Source of the DNA: Candidatus Zixiibacteriota bacterium
Lineage (GTDB): Bacteria; Zixibacteria; MSB-5A5; GN15; FEB-12
Assembly (NCBI GenBank): GCA_016213305.1
Contig: JACRAV010000392.1
Coordinates: 1-16,099 of the forward strand
Direction: 5' to 3'
Length of the DNA stretch: 16,099 bases
This document shows, in pieces, positions 1 to 7,526 of this stretch (the stretch's first letter is position 1; every line of letters starts with the position of its first letter). The notes under the pieces are model-generated. The model saw only the letters and a program-made list of their open reading frames with translations, was not told the DNA's origin and ran no database searches. The position numbers were made by a program, and so were the translations under genes.

Positions 1-361
1 GATGCGCATGGCCGAACTCCGCGATCTGAAGGACAACCAGATTACCGTGACCTTTCTCCGCTCCGGGGAAATTTCCCGCCAGCTGGTTCAGAAGCCGGAC
101 AACCTGAACGCCATCCTTCAGTCCCTGCGCAATCATTTCAAGAGCAACCTGACGATCCGGTTCGATATCGACGCTGAACGAGACTACGCCCACGCCGAGG
201 CCGACACGAAAAATATCACCACCATTGACGCCAACAAGCTGGTCGAATCATCGCCCCGCCTGAAAAAGCTCATGGAACTGGTGGACGGGCAGATCATCGG
301 CGTGCGCAAAAACAACACGGGAAACAATCAATCATCGACGAAGGAGTTGGCAGATGGGTAA
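1..361 (+). CDS. dnaX: DNA polymerase III subunit gamma/tau, C-terminal end (5' truncated by window)
   Basis: The frame is open from the left edge and ends in TAA at 359-361; its true start lies outside the window. About 119 residues are visible. They resemble the poorly conserved tail of bacterial DnaX: a small alpha/beta unit with short strands (QITVTFL, LTIRFDID) and a helix (LNAILQSLRNHF), then a charged, Asn-rich tail. The identification rests mostly on gene order, since dnaX-ybaB-recR is one of the more conserved gene clusters in bacteria and the next two genes are unmistakable. DnaX is the clamp-loader ATPase subunit of the replicase; its ATPase domains would lie upstream. The last eight bases overlap the start of ybaB, so the two are probably translationally coupled. 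The tail alone is too divergent to prove the family. Confidence 0.72.
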   Translation, partial: MRMAELRDLKDNQITVTFLRSGEISRQLVQKPDNLNAILQSLRNHFKSNLTIRFDIDAERDYAHAEADTKNITTIDANKLVESSPRLKKLMELVDGQIIGVRKNNTGNNQSSTKELADG

Positions 362-680
362 AGGCGACCTGGGCGGCATGATGCGTCAAGTCCAGCAGAT
401 GCAGGCCAAAATGGCCGAGATGCAACAGAAACTGGAAATGGCCACGGTCGAGGGTTCGGCCGGCGGCGGCGTGGTGAAAGTCGTCGCCAACGGCAAAAAC
501 GAAATTCTCAAGATCACCATCGACCCCGAAGTGGTGAACAAAGACGACGTGGAGATGCTTCAGGACCTGGTCCTGGCGGCGATCAATCAGGCACACGAGA
601 AGGCGCAAGCCATGCAGGCCGAGCAGATGTCCGGTCTGACCGGCGGCCTCAACATCCCCGGCCTGAACCTTCCGTTCTAA
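354..680 (+). CDS. ybaB: YbaB/EbfC family nucleoid-associated protein
   Basis: This is a 108-residue protein, the usual length for the family. It opens with a Met/Gln-rich amphipathic helix (residues about 8-30, MMRQVQQMQAKMAEMQQKL), continues with the family's small beta-sheet region containing VKVVANGK and ITIDPEVV, then a second helix (EMLQDLVLAAINQAHEKA), and ends in a Gly/Leu/Pro-rich tail (LNIPGLNLPF) typical of YbaB. Family members are homodimers that bind DNA and associate with the nucleoid. The start is supported by AAGGAG at 341-346, seven bases before the ATG. It overlaps the end of dnaX by 8 bases, and recR begins one base after its stop, so the three genes should share a transcript. 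Confidence 0.95.
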   Translation: MGKGDLGGMMRQVQQMQAKMAEMQQKLEMATVEGSAGGGVVKVVANGKNEILKITIDPEVVNKDDVEMLQDLVLAAINQAHEKAQAMQAEQMSGLTGGLNIPGLNLPF

Positions 681-681
681 G

Positions 682-1284
682 ATGGCTATGTTTGCATCCG
701 CAGGCACAATCGAACGACTGGTCAACGCGCTGGCCAAATTGCCGGGGGTTGGCCGAAAAACCGCCGCCCGACTGGCTTTTCATATCCTCAAAATGCCCCA
801 GCAGGAGGCGGTCGAACTGGCCGAGGTGATTCTTGAAGTCAAAGAAAAGGTCGGCTTCTGCGCCGTCTGCAACAACATCTCCGAAACCGACCCCTGCGCC
901 GTTTGCACTGATCCACGACGCCGCCGCGATGTCATCTGCGTCGTCGAACAAGCCATGGACGTCGCGGCGCTCGAAAAAGCCGAGGGGTTTGTGGGGCTGT
1001 TTCATGTGCTCGGCGGCCGTCTCTCGCCGCTTGACGGCATCGGCCCCGACGACCTGAAAATAAAGGAATTGCTCGACCGCCTCCGCGGCGAGGTCTCGGA
1101 GATCATTCTCGCCACCAATCCGAATGTCGAAGGCGAAGCCACGGCTACGTATCTGGCGAGACTTTTGCGCCCGATGGGTGTAAAAGTTACGCGTATCGCC
1201 CGGGGCCTCCCGGTCGGCTCCGACCTCGAATACGCCGATTCGGTCACCCTGACCCGCGCGCTCGAAGGTCGGCAGGAATACTGA
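682..1284 (+). CDS. recR: Recombination protein RecR
   Basis: This 200-residue protein has the canonical RecR order. A helix-hairpin-helix lies at residues about 11-35 (LAKLPGVGRKTAARLAF). A four-cysteine zinc finger follows with C60, C63, C72 and C75 (CAVC...CAVC). A Toprim domain begins near residue 83 (VICVVEQ) and includes the hallmark LSPLDGIGPDDL and ATNPNVEGEATATYL, and the C-terminus holds TRIARGLPVGSDLEY. RecR forms a DNA-clamp ring and works with RecO, and in some species RecF, to load RecA on gapped DNA. ATG 682 follows the ybaB stop by one base; Met3 (688) is a possible alternative start. Nothing is missing from the family signature. Confidence 0.97.
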   Translation: MAMFASAGTIERLVNALAKLPGVGRKTAARLAFHILKMPQQEAVELAEVILEVKEKVGFCAVCNNISETDPCAVCTDPRRRRDVICVVEQAMDVAALEKAEGFVGLFHVLGGRLSPLDGIGPDDLKIKELLDRLRGEVSEIILATNPNVEGEATATYLARLLRPMGVKVTRIARGLPVGSDLEYADSVTLTRALEGRQEY

Positions 1285-1294
1285 GAGTTCGAAC

Positions 1295-3334
1295 ATGGCA
1301 CGTAGTGGCTCGAATCGACTGGTTCTGACGGCGGTTCTCGCTCTGGCAGGACTATTCGTTGCCGCCAACATCATTCATTCATTACTGCAGAGCGACTACT
1401 GGATCTTTCAGGCCTGGAGATTCACTCCTCTCTGGTACCTGCTGGTCTGGGGGGCTGTCACCATTGCCTCGTCAATTCTGGTATGGTGCTATCACGACCG
1501 GGTGCTTTCGGCTCTTGGCACAACCCGCGTTCACCTCGCCCTCTTGATCGGCTTGATCGGAACCATCGCGATTTTCCACTACGACTCGTTTGTCTTCGGC
1601 GACGGCAACCTGCGCGTCGCCCAGATTGCCCAATCAGACACGCTTATCATTTCTCCGTGGGAGTACGGCAGTGTCGCGCTGGTAGCCGGCCTTTTCAAAC
1701 TTCTAAATATGTTCGGGCTGGCGGCCAATACCGCCGGTGTCTGGGCGTGGCGACTGTACTCGTTCGGCTGTAGCGCCCTCGCGATCTGGGGAGCGCTCCG
1801 CTTCGCGCAGGCATGCACCAAAGATGCCGCGCACCGTGTCCTGGTGACCGCGGTCGTCGTTTTCACCGGCCCGTTTCTCATGTTGTGCGGGTACATCGGC
1901 GTGGAGCCGGTGATCGTTCCAACGGTTATCTGGTTCAGCGTGGCGGCATATCGACTTTCAGAAAAACGCACCATTGCGAGTTTGGGCTTGCTATGGGGCA
2001 CCGTAGCCCTCGGTATGGTGATGACAATTTCATCGGCCTTCCTTCTCCCCGCCGCCGTGGGTATTACCGTTGCATCGCTCCTGCGATCCCGCAAGAACTG
2101 GCTGATCGGCGGTTTGTGCGGGCTGGCGACCATGGCCGTGGCGTTCCTCTTCCTCTATTATCGAACCGAGCAGTCAATGGCGCTGGCTCGACTCTTGGTT
2201 TTGCCGAACGGAAAACTGCCTCTGACTGCCTACACCCTCGTATCGTGGCAAAACATCATCGATAAGGCGCTGGTCTTTTTCGCCGTTATTCCCATCGGTA
2301 TTGCGATTCTGGTTCTTCTCTTTCGCCGCTTGGCCGCACCCTCCGATCGCATCTTCGCCATGACCGCGATCCTCGCGCTTATCGGCGGTCGCTTAACTCA
2401 TGTCGCGCTCGATCCGACCTTCGACATTGTCCTGGACCTCCCCCGCCTCACCGCCTATCTGACCCCATTCGGCGTCGCGTTCGCCTTCTATCTCGATCGA
2501 CGTGCAAAGGATGGCATGATAACGCCGCGGACAATGGCCCTGATCGCGGTCCTGACGGTTTTACTCCCCCTCGCCGGCGCACCCATATTCACCAAAATCA
2601 AAATCGTCGATCCTCTGGCCGAAGCAATGGCCTTGCGGCACGACTATTACTATCGCACCACCGCCCTTGCGTTCCGCGATGCGTACTTTTACGACCGGGA
2701 TTTGAACCGCGCCAATGCCTGGGAACAGAGCTTGCCGATCCGATCCCCCGATTTTCTGAATATGCGTGGATGTTACGATCTGGCCGCCGGCGGTCGAAAC
2801 CGCGACGCCCTGGTATCATTGTATCGACTGGTTGGTCGCCAGCCGTACTGGGCGGAGCCGCGCGCCCTGCTCGCCACGCTTCAGCTCAAACTCGGTCAGG
2901 CCGATATGGCCCGGCCCCACGTTGACACTTGCCTGATGCTCGATCCCTACAACGTCATACATATGCAGAACCATTACCGATATTTCCAGACCCTCGGCAA
3001 CTTCGACACTGCGCTCACACTGGCCGATGACGCCGGTCGATTGTACCCCCGCGACACTGATATCGCCACCGATATCATGATCATCGCTTTGCAGGCGGGT
3101 CAGACCGCCCGGGCCGACTCATTGGCGAGTGGTATGCTGGCATCTGATACCACTCATGCCTACCCACATCTGATAAGAGGCCGAATCGCCGAAAAGAACG
3201 GGCAATACGACTCAGCGGTGGTCGCTTACCGCCGCTTTCTGCGGTATGCGCCACCCGGTAATCCTGACATTGAGATAATAGGGAAACGGCTCGAAGCATT
3301 GCGAACGATGCAGCACCCCGCCGAGGGGCACTAA
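1295..3334 (+). CDS. Polytopic membrane protein with C-terminal TPR-like region (possible GT-C-fold glycosyltransferase)
   Basis: I do not recognise a named gene. The 679-residue product has about 12-14 hydrophobic segments between residues 10 and 430 (for example 10-30, 45-65, 78-97, 148-172, 181-200, 228-250, 268-288, 323-345, 352-372, 412-430). A mostly soluble region of about 240 residues follows. Between about 485 and 670 it reads as tetratricopeptide-like helical pairs (GQADMARPHVDTCLMLDP, QYDSAVVAYRRFLRYAP). The layout of N-terminal membrane helices, an early extracytoplasmic loop with an acidic residue (FGDGN at 101-105) and a C-terminal soluble domain resembles GT-C glycosyltransferases. 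That is inference: no strong catalytic motif is visible. It starts 10 bases after the recR stop, so it probably shares the dnaX-ybaB-recR transcript, though the upstream ribosome site (GAG) is weak. A TPR-bearing envelope scaffold is the alternative. Confidence 0.85.
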   Translation: MARSGSNRLVLTAVLALAGLFVAANIIHSLLQSDYWIFQAWRFTPLWYLLVWGAVTIASSILVWCYHDRVLSALGTTRVHLALLIGLIGTIAIFHYDSFVFGDGNLRVAQIAQSDTLIISPWEYGSVALVAGLFKLLNMFGLAANTAGVWAWRLYSFGCSALAIWGALRFAQACTKDAAHRVLVTAVVVFTGPFLMLCGYIGVEPVIVPTVIWFSVAAYRLSEKRTIASLGLLWGTVALGMVMTISSAFLLPAAVGITVASLLRSRKNWLIGGLCGLATMAVAFLFLYYRTEQSMALARLLVLPNGKLPLTAYTLVSWQNIIDKALVFFAVIPIGIAILVLLFRRLAAPSDRIFAMTAILALIGGRLTHVALDPTFDIVLDLPRLTAYLTPFGVAFAFYLDRRAKDGMITPRTMALIAVLTVLLPLAGAPIFTKIKIVDPLAEAMALRHDYYYRTTALAFRDAYFYDRDLNRANAWEQSLPIRSPDFLNMRGCYDLAAGGRNRDALVSLYRLVGRQPYWAEPRALLATLQLKLGQADMARPHVDTCLMLDPYNVIHMQNHYRYFQTLGNFDTALTLADDAGRLYPRDTDIATDIMIIALQAGQTARADSLASGMLASDTTHAYPHLIRGRIAEKNGQYDSAVVAYRRFLRYAPPGNPDIEIIGKRLEALRTMQHPAEGH

Positions 3335-4740
3335 TGCGCCTGCAGGCGCGCCACGCCGTCAAGCGCCGCGACTTTGTACGCCTCTGACAGCGTCGGGTGG
3401 TTGAACACCGTATCGAGAAAATAATCGATCGTCCCGCCGTGCGTCATCACCGCCTGACCGATGTGGATCAGCTCGGTCGCTTTGTCGCCGATGATATGCA
3501 CCCCCAGCACCCGCCGCGACTGACGGTCAAAGATCAGCTTGAGCATCCCGTCATGATCATTGATAATCTGGCCGCGCGGCAATTCATAATAGCGCGCCAT
3601 GCCGATTTCATAATCCTGACCCATTGACGTCAACGATTCTTCCGTCTCGCCCACAATCGACACTTCGGGAATCGTATAAATGCCGAACGGCAGGAGCATA
3701 TTCAGACAACTGATATTGTCGTTCTTGAAGGCAAAAATCGCCGCCAGCCGCCCCTGATCCATCGACACCGAGGCCAGCGACGGAAACCCGATCACGTCGC
3801 CGACCGCGTAGATATTCGGCACGCTCGTCTGGTACCGCTCGTTCACTTTGATCAACCCGCGCTCATCGGTTTCGATTCCCAGTCCGTCCAGACCGATATT
3901 TTCCGTGTTGCCGCACCGTCCCGCGGCAAACAGCAGACGATCCGAGGCAATCTTGCGCCCCGATTTCGTCACCGTGACCACCTGATCTCCCTGCCGGTAA
4001 ATCTCCTCCCAGGGGTCGCCCAGCACCAGATTCGTGCCATACTTGCGCATCAGATAAACGAGCGCATCCGAAATCTCCTGATCGAGGAACGACAACAGCT
4101 TCTTGCGCACATCGACAATCGTTACCTTCACCCCGATATGCGAAAATATCGAGGCATACTCGCACCCGATCACTCCCCCGCCGACAATCGTCAGACTGCG
4201 GGGCAGAATGTCCAGATCGAGAATCGTCTCGGCGTCGTAAATGAACTTGTTGTCGAACTCGACATTCGGCGGTCGATACGAATGTGTACCGGTTGAAATG
4301 ATGATGGCCTCGCTGTTGAGCACCCGTGTGCTCGAATCGTCGGTGGACACCACCACCGTGTTCGGACCCGCGATCATACCCGTTCCATGAATCACGTCGA
4401 TCCGGTGCCGGGAGAGGTTCTGCCCGATGACGTCGAGCTCCTGCTGAATCACCTGATCCTTGCGATACATCAACTCCTTGATGGTCAGGTAGGAACGAGA
4501 GCCGCCGACCAGGCCGTAAACGGAGCGCTGGCGAAGTCCGGCGATATAGAGTACTGTCTCGCGCAAAGTCTTTGATGGGATGGTCCCGGTATGAAGACAG
4601 ACTCCGCCCAGCACTGACTGCCGCTCGATGATGGCCGTCGATTTGCGAAGCTTGGAGGCCTCGATCGCCGCCTTCTCGCCGGCCGGGCCGGACCCCAGGA
4701 CAATGAGATCGTAGTCTTTATGATTAGTTGTGTTGGTCAT
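3331..4740 (-). CDS. sthA: Soluble pyridine nucleotide transhydrogenase (Si-specific NAD(P)+ transhydrogenase)
   Basis: This 469-residue flavoprotein belongs to the pyridine nucleotide-disulfide oxidoreductase superfamily. The FAD-binding GSGPAGE is at 16-22, the redox-site region GGVCLHTGTIPSK at about 45-57, the NAD(P)-binding GGGVIG at 187-192, the second FAD motif YAVGDVIGFPSLAS at 311-324, and the dimerisation domain runs from about 350 to 469. The second cysteine of the usual CxxxxC pair is Thr here (C48, T53). That loss separates SthA from dihydrolipoamide dehydrogenase and glutathione reductase. The enzyme moves hydride between NADPH and NAD+ in the cytoplasm, balancing the two pools. 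H448 and E453 of the disulfide-reductase dyad are kept (FNHPTLSEAY), whereas the E. coli enzyme as I recall it has Tyr at the His position. The stop codon TAG overlaps the convergent gene's TAA. Confidence 0.9.
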   Translation of the reverse strand: MTNTTNHKDYDLIVLGSGPAGEKAAIEASKLRKSTAIIERQSVLGGVCLHTGTIPSKTLRETVLYIAGLRQRSVYGLVGGSRSYLTIKELMYRKDQVIQQELDVIGQNLSRHRIDVIHGTGMIAGPNTVVVSTDDSSTRVLNSEAIIISTGTHSYRPPNVEFDNKFIYDAETILDLDILPRSLTIVGGGVIGCEYASIFSHIGVKVTIVDVRKKLLSFLDQEISDALVYLMRKYGTNLVLGDPWEEIYRQGDQVVTVTKSGRKIASDRLLFAAGRCGNTENIGLDGLGIETDERGLIKVNERYQTSVPNIYAVGDVIGFPSLASVSMDQGRLAAIFAFKNDNISCLNMLLPFGIYTIPEVSIVGETEESLTSMGQDYEIGMARYYELPRGQIINDHDGMLKLIFDRQSRRVLGVHIIGDKATELIHIGQAVMTHGGTIDYFLDTVFNHPTLSEAYKVAALDGVARLQAH

Positions 4741-4753
4741 GCTGGCGTGTTGT

Positions 4754-4781
4754 AATATATCTCCCCGTCAGATCGGCACAA
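4754..4781 (-). promoter_or_regulatory. Putative sigma70-type promoter of sthA
   Basis: On the - strand, TTGTGC (4776-4781) and TATATT (4754-4759) are separated by 16 bases. The -10 box ends only 13 bases before the sthA ATG, which would give a very short or leaderless 5' end. No Shine-Dalgarno sequence lies in those 13 bases, which is consistent. GGGGAG lies about 20 bases before the ATG, too far to be a normal ribosome site. The call rests on consensus matching alone. Confidence 0.35.
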
Positions 4782-4813
4782 CGTGAAACACCGGCCCCCG
4801 TCGATGGCGACGC

Positions 4814-6403
4814 TCAGTATGGCACCATCGTGATATCGCCGCTCGCCGGCGTCGTTTTGCCGAACAGACTCCGGCGGAAACGAACAGTCACCACGTTTTG
4901 CGTCGAGTCGAAGTACCCCTCGGTACCATTGATGCTGAGAATAAATTTCCCGACCAGAGAATTCCCGGCGTAATCATACACCCCGGCCTCGTTTTGATCG
5001 ACACGCACGCCGAGACGGTACCCTTCAAACGGAACTGTCCCCTGAAATTGCTCGTCGAACAACAGCGATCTCGCCGTGCCGAACTTCGGAGTCTTGTACA
5101 TCAGAAAACTGGCCCGTGGCGCGCCGGTCGAATCGGCCATGACGGTAAAGCTGATCCAGTCGCCATCCAGCGCAACCGTGGCGAGACCATTGGCATAGAG
5201 CGTCTTGCCGGCCTTGGCCGCTCCGGCAACGGAGACTGCCGACTTGGCCAGACGATTTTGTGCATAGACGTCAAAATCTCTGCGGAATGCGGCCCAATCT
5301 TTGGCGCCGGCCCCCGCCACCAGAGACGCCTGGATGTCGGTGGGACGCAGTTTGGTAATGACCTCCTGCCGACTTGAGAACGACTGATAGAGTGTCCAGA
5401 ACTTCTGCCGACCAAGCCGGTCCCACAGGAACGAGACCACCACCCCGGCCACCGGATACGCCAGGTCAACCTCGGAGCCGGACTCAAATCCTCTCTGCGA
5501 CAGCATGGAATCCAGGGTAACGAGGGTATCGCGATGCAGGAAGGTTCCCAGATCCATCAGCGTCGCCGGCCCTTTTCCCCAGCGACCGCCAAACCGCACC
5601 GCCAGTCCCTCCCGCAGGAGGGGAAGCGTGTAGATCGGCACGGTCTTCATCTTGATGTTGGCCAGCAGATGCACCACCTCGTGGTGGTGGGGGAAATTGG
5701 CGGAGATGATGTCGTTGGACGCCAGATCCAACAGCCCCTTGGTCAGCTGGCCGGTGATCTCCATGACGGTGGAGTCACGGTCACAGTAGAAAAATTCTAT
5801 CTTCTTGGCGGCCAGTTCGGCGAGATCGGCCTTGGTCAATCCGAGCGTGTCGGCGACCGCCTCAACAAATCCGTCGATCTGGTCAAAGCTCGCCTCACTC
5901 ACCAGCGAGGCGACATCGGGATGGATATGAACCCGAAAGAACTTGGATTCGCGCACTTTCCAGCTGGACGCAAAAGCATCCTGCGGATAGCACAGCCAGT
6001 ACCACCCCCGCTCGTTCACAACTACGTACGACTGCTGAAGCACATCGCCCTGACTCGTACTGGTGTACCGCATGCGGACAAACCGGCCGTCGGTCCCCAT
6101 ATTCTGGACGTTCATCACGGGGTTGGTTGTATAGCTTGAAAGTTTTTCCGCCTTGAGCACCATCGGCGAGGTGGCGTCGGGTCTTATGGGCACGCCGGGG
6201 TATTCGATTCCGAACCGCCCGGAGCGCTCGCGGCAGGCAGGCAACCACCGCTCGGTCGCGGACTCGTAATTGCCGCTGGCCACCAGATCAAGGTATTCAT
6301 TCACGACATCCAGCGGGGACTGTGCCCGAACCAGGGCCGGAACGGCCAGGCCACATAGGCCGGCGGCCGCCACGATACTGAGAAATAATGACTTCTGTTT
6401 CAT
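4814..6403 (-). CDS. Secreted gluzincin-like zinc metallopeptidase (peptidase MA-like)
   Basis: The ORF is open from 6469, but I place the start at ATG 6403 because it gives a clean signal peptide (MKQKSLFLSIVAAAGLCGLA, likely cut after VRA at residue 27) and because the putative promoter lies between the two candidates. The 529-residue product has an N-terminal region (30-155) that may be an NTF2- or DUF-like fold. A metallopeptidase core follows with HEVVH at 241-245, His and Glu for zinc binding and catalysis, and LLREGLAVR at 262-270, where E265 is the probable third zinc ligand, 20 residues after the second His. This is the gluzincin arrangement seen in peptidase MA-like proteins. The remainder (about 385-529) is beta-rich, perhaps a binding domain. 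The product should be periplasmic or extracellular; the substrate is unknown. It could be a degenerate or structural relative, but the zinc residues look intact. Confidence 0.8.
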   Translation of the reverse strand: MKQKSLFLSIVAAAGLCGLAVPALVRAQSPLDVVNEYLDLVASGNYESATERWLPACRERSGRFGIEYPGVPIRPDATSPMVLKAEKLSSYTTNPVMNVQNMGTDGRFVRMRYTSTSQGDVLQQSYVVVNERGWYWLCYPQDAFASSWKVRESKFFRVHIHPDVASLVSEASFDQIDGFVEAVADTLGLTKADLAELAAKKIEFFYCDRDSTVMEITGQLTKGLLDLASNDIISANFPHHHEVVHLLANIKMKTVPIYTLPLLREGLAVRFGGRWGKGPATLMDLGTFLHRDTLVTLDSMLSQRGFESGSEVDLAYPVAGVVVSFLWDRLGRQKFWTLYQSFSSRQEVITKLRPTDIQASLVAGAGAKDWAAFRRDFDVYAQNRLAKSAVSVAGAAKAGKTLYANGLATVALDGDWISFTVMADSTGAPRASFLMYKTPKFGTARSLLFDEQFQGTVPFEGYRLGVRVDQNEAGVYDYAGNSLVGKFILSINGTEGYFDSTQNVVTVRFRRSLFGKTTPASGDITMVPY

Positions 6404-6431
6404 CGGCTTTGCATGTTCCTGAGCGGTTTCC

Positions 6432-6460
6432 AATATAGTCCTTTGTACACCCAAAGTCCA
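6432..6460 (-). promoter_or_regulatory. Putative sigma70-type promoter of the secreted metallopeptidase gene
   Basis: On the - strand, TGGACT (6455-6460) and TATATT (6432-6437) are spaced by 17 bases. The expected transcript start is about 20 bases upstream of ATG 6403 and includes an AGGA ribosome-site candidate about 14 bases before that ATG. The T-tract of the upstream operon's terminator starts only 7 bases beyond the -35 box, so transcription ends and restarts within about 60 bases. Confidence 0.45.
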
Positions 6461-6467
6461 GTTCCGC

Positions 6468-6496
6468 AAAAAAAATGCCCCAGGGTCGGGGCATTT
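6468..6496 (-). terminator. Rho-independent terminator of the receptor/PorV operon
   Basis: Read on the - strand, a perfect 9-bp stem (AAATGCCCC pairing with GGGGCATTT, 6473-6481 with 6488-6496) closes a 6-base loop and runs into eight consecutive T (complement of A 6468-6475). It begins 19 bases after the stop codon of the PorV-like gene. This is the textbook intrinsic terminator form, and the strongest in the window. Confidence 0.9.
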
Positions 6497-6515
6497 GTGC
6501 TTTTCCTTCTATCCA

Positions 6516-7514
6516 CTAGAACAAAAACCCGACCGAGAAGCGCTGAGTCGAATTGAGTCGCCCGAAATCCTGCCAGGCATAGTCGATGCTCAGCTTGCTC
6601 TTTCTGGTCACCGGGGTCGTCAGGCCCGCGCCCACCGACATTTTTTCCTCGGCGCTGTTCAACCGGTAGCCGCCCCGCAGAAAGAACTGATTGTTGTACG
6701 CGAACTCGGCGCCGAGCGATCCCTGCTGGACATTGTCATTGGGGTTGCGCAAATCGGCGGCCAGCGTGACGGTCGATTTCGGACCAACAGGGACATCATA
6801 CGCCACGCCCATCCGAAACGCCATCGGCAGACTATACGGACTGACTTTCACCGAGGCGTCGATCGAATTGGGCGTCCCTTGATTGTACTGCTCGTCGTAC
6901 GGCACGATCAAGTCGGGACCGCTGAATTCAAGTTGTGGTCCCATATTCGTGATCGCCAGCCCCAGACGCAGGGTCCGGAATCCGGTCCACAGCATCGTCC
7001 CGAAATCAAGGGCGTACCCATTGGACTTCTCAAGATGTATCCGCTCGCCGATGTACCGTGCCGTTCCGCCGAAAGCGAAGCTCGATGTCAATTGCCGGGC
7101 ATACGACACGCCGATCGCAAAGGAAGAAGCGGAATACTGACGGCCGGTCCCTTCCTGATTGGCGAAATCATAAATATCCTGTTTGCCCATTGACAGAACC
7201 GTGGCCGAGGCCCCGAACACCCCCACGCCTTCAAAATTCTTCGCATAGGCGAAGTAGTTCAGTTCGATGTCCATCAGGTAATTGACATTGGTGAAACTGA
7301 CGGCGTTGTTCTCCACACCCACCAGACCGGCCGGATTCCAGTACATGGCGTACACATCGCTCACGGTGGCTGATCCGGCGTCGCCCATCGCCTGGTAACG
7401 CGATCCAACCCCGATCTTCAAAAATTGGGCGCCGGCTGATCCCACCTTGGTCTGCTGGCCCCAGGCCATCGACAACGGGAGCACGCTCAACAGAAGGCAT
7501 ATTGTCCTTTTCAT
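6516..7514 (-). CDS. PorV/PorQ family outer-membrane beta-barrel protein
   Basis: This 332-residue protein has a signal peptide (MKRTICLLLSVLPLSMAWG, then QQ). The family hallmark follows at residues about 34-64: IGVGSRYQAMGDAG, then YAMYWNPAGL. The rest alternates short amphipathic beta strands, as in FadL-like barrels, and ends in Phe (SVGFLF), the usual outer-membrane insertion signal. In Bacteroidota, PorV is the type IX secretion shuttle that carries CTD-bearing cargo, while PorQ and other paralogues have related roles. Here the gene sits 12 bases downstream of a protein ending in a CTD-like domain, which makes a cargo-handling role attractive but unproven. GGAGAAGGG just before the ATG is a good ribosome site. 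A generic FadL-like lipid or hydrophobe porin is the main alternative. Confidence 0.85.
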   Translation of the reverse strand: MKRTICLLLSVLPLSMAWGQQTKVGSAGAQFLKIGVGSRYQAMGDAGSATVSDVYAMYWNPAGLVGVENNAVSFTNVNYLMDIELNYFAYAKNFEGVGVFGASATVLSMGKQDIYDFANQEGTGRQYSASSFAIGVSYARQLTSSFAFGGTARYIGERIHLEKSNGYALDFGTMLWTGFRTLRLGLAITNMGPQLEFSGPDLIVPYDEQYNQGTPNSIDASVKVSPYSLPMAFRMGVAYDVPVGPKSTVTLAADLRNPNDNVQQGSLGAEFAYNNQFFLRGGYRLNSAEEKMSVGAGLTTPVTRKSKLSIDYAWQDFGRLNSTQRFSVGFLF

Positions 7515-7526
7515 TACCCTTCTCCC

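Noticed and set aside
4799..4812. Terminator after the secreted metallopeptidase gene
   Set aside because: CGTCG/CGACG forms a 5-bp stem on the - strand, but no T-tract follows.
5534..6139. Open + strand frame opposite the metallopeptidase gene
   Set aside because: No recognisable domain or start signal; it mirrors the real - strand coding sequence.
6404..6469. N-terminal extension of the secreted metallopeptidase to 6469
   Set aside because: The 22 extra residues precede a complete signal peptide and would begin upstream of the putative promoter.
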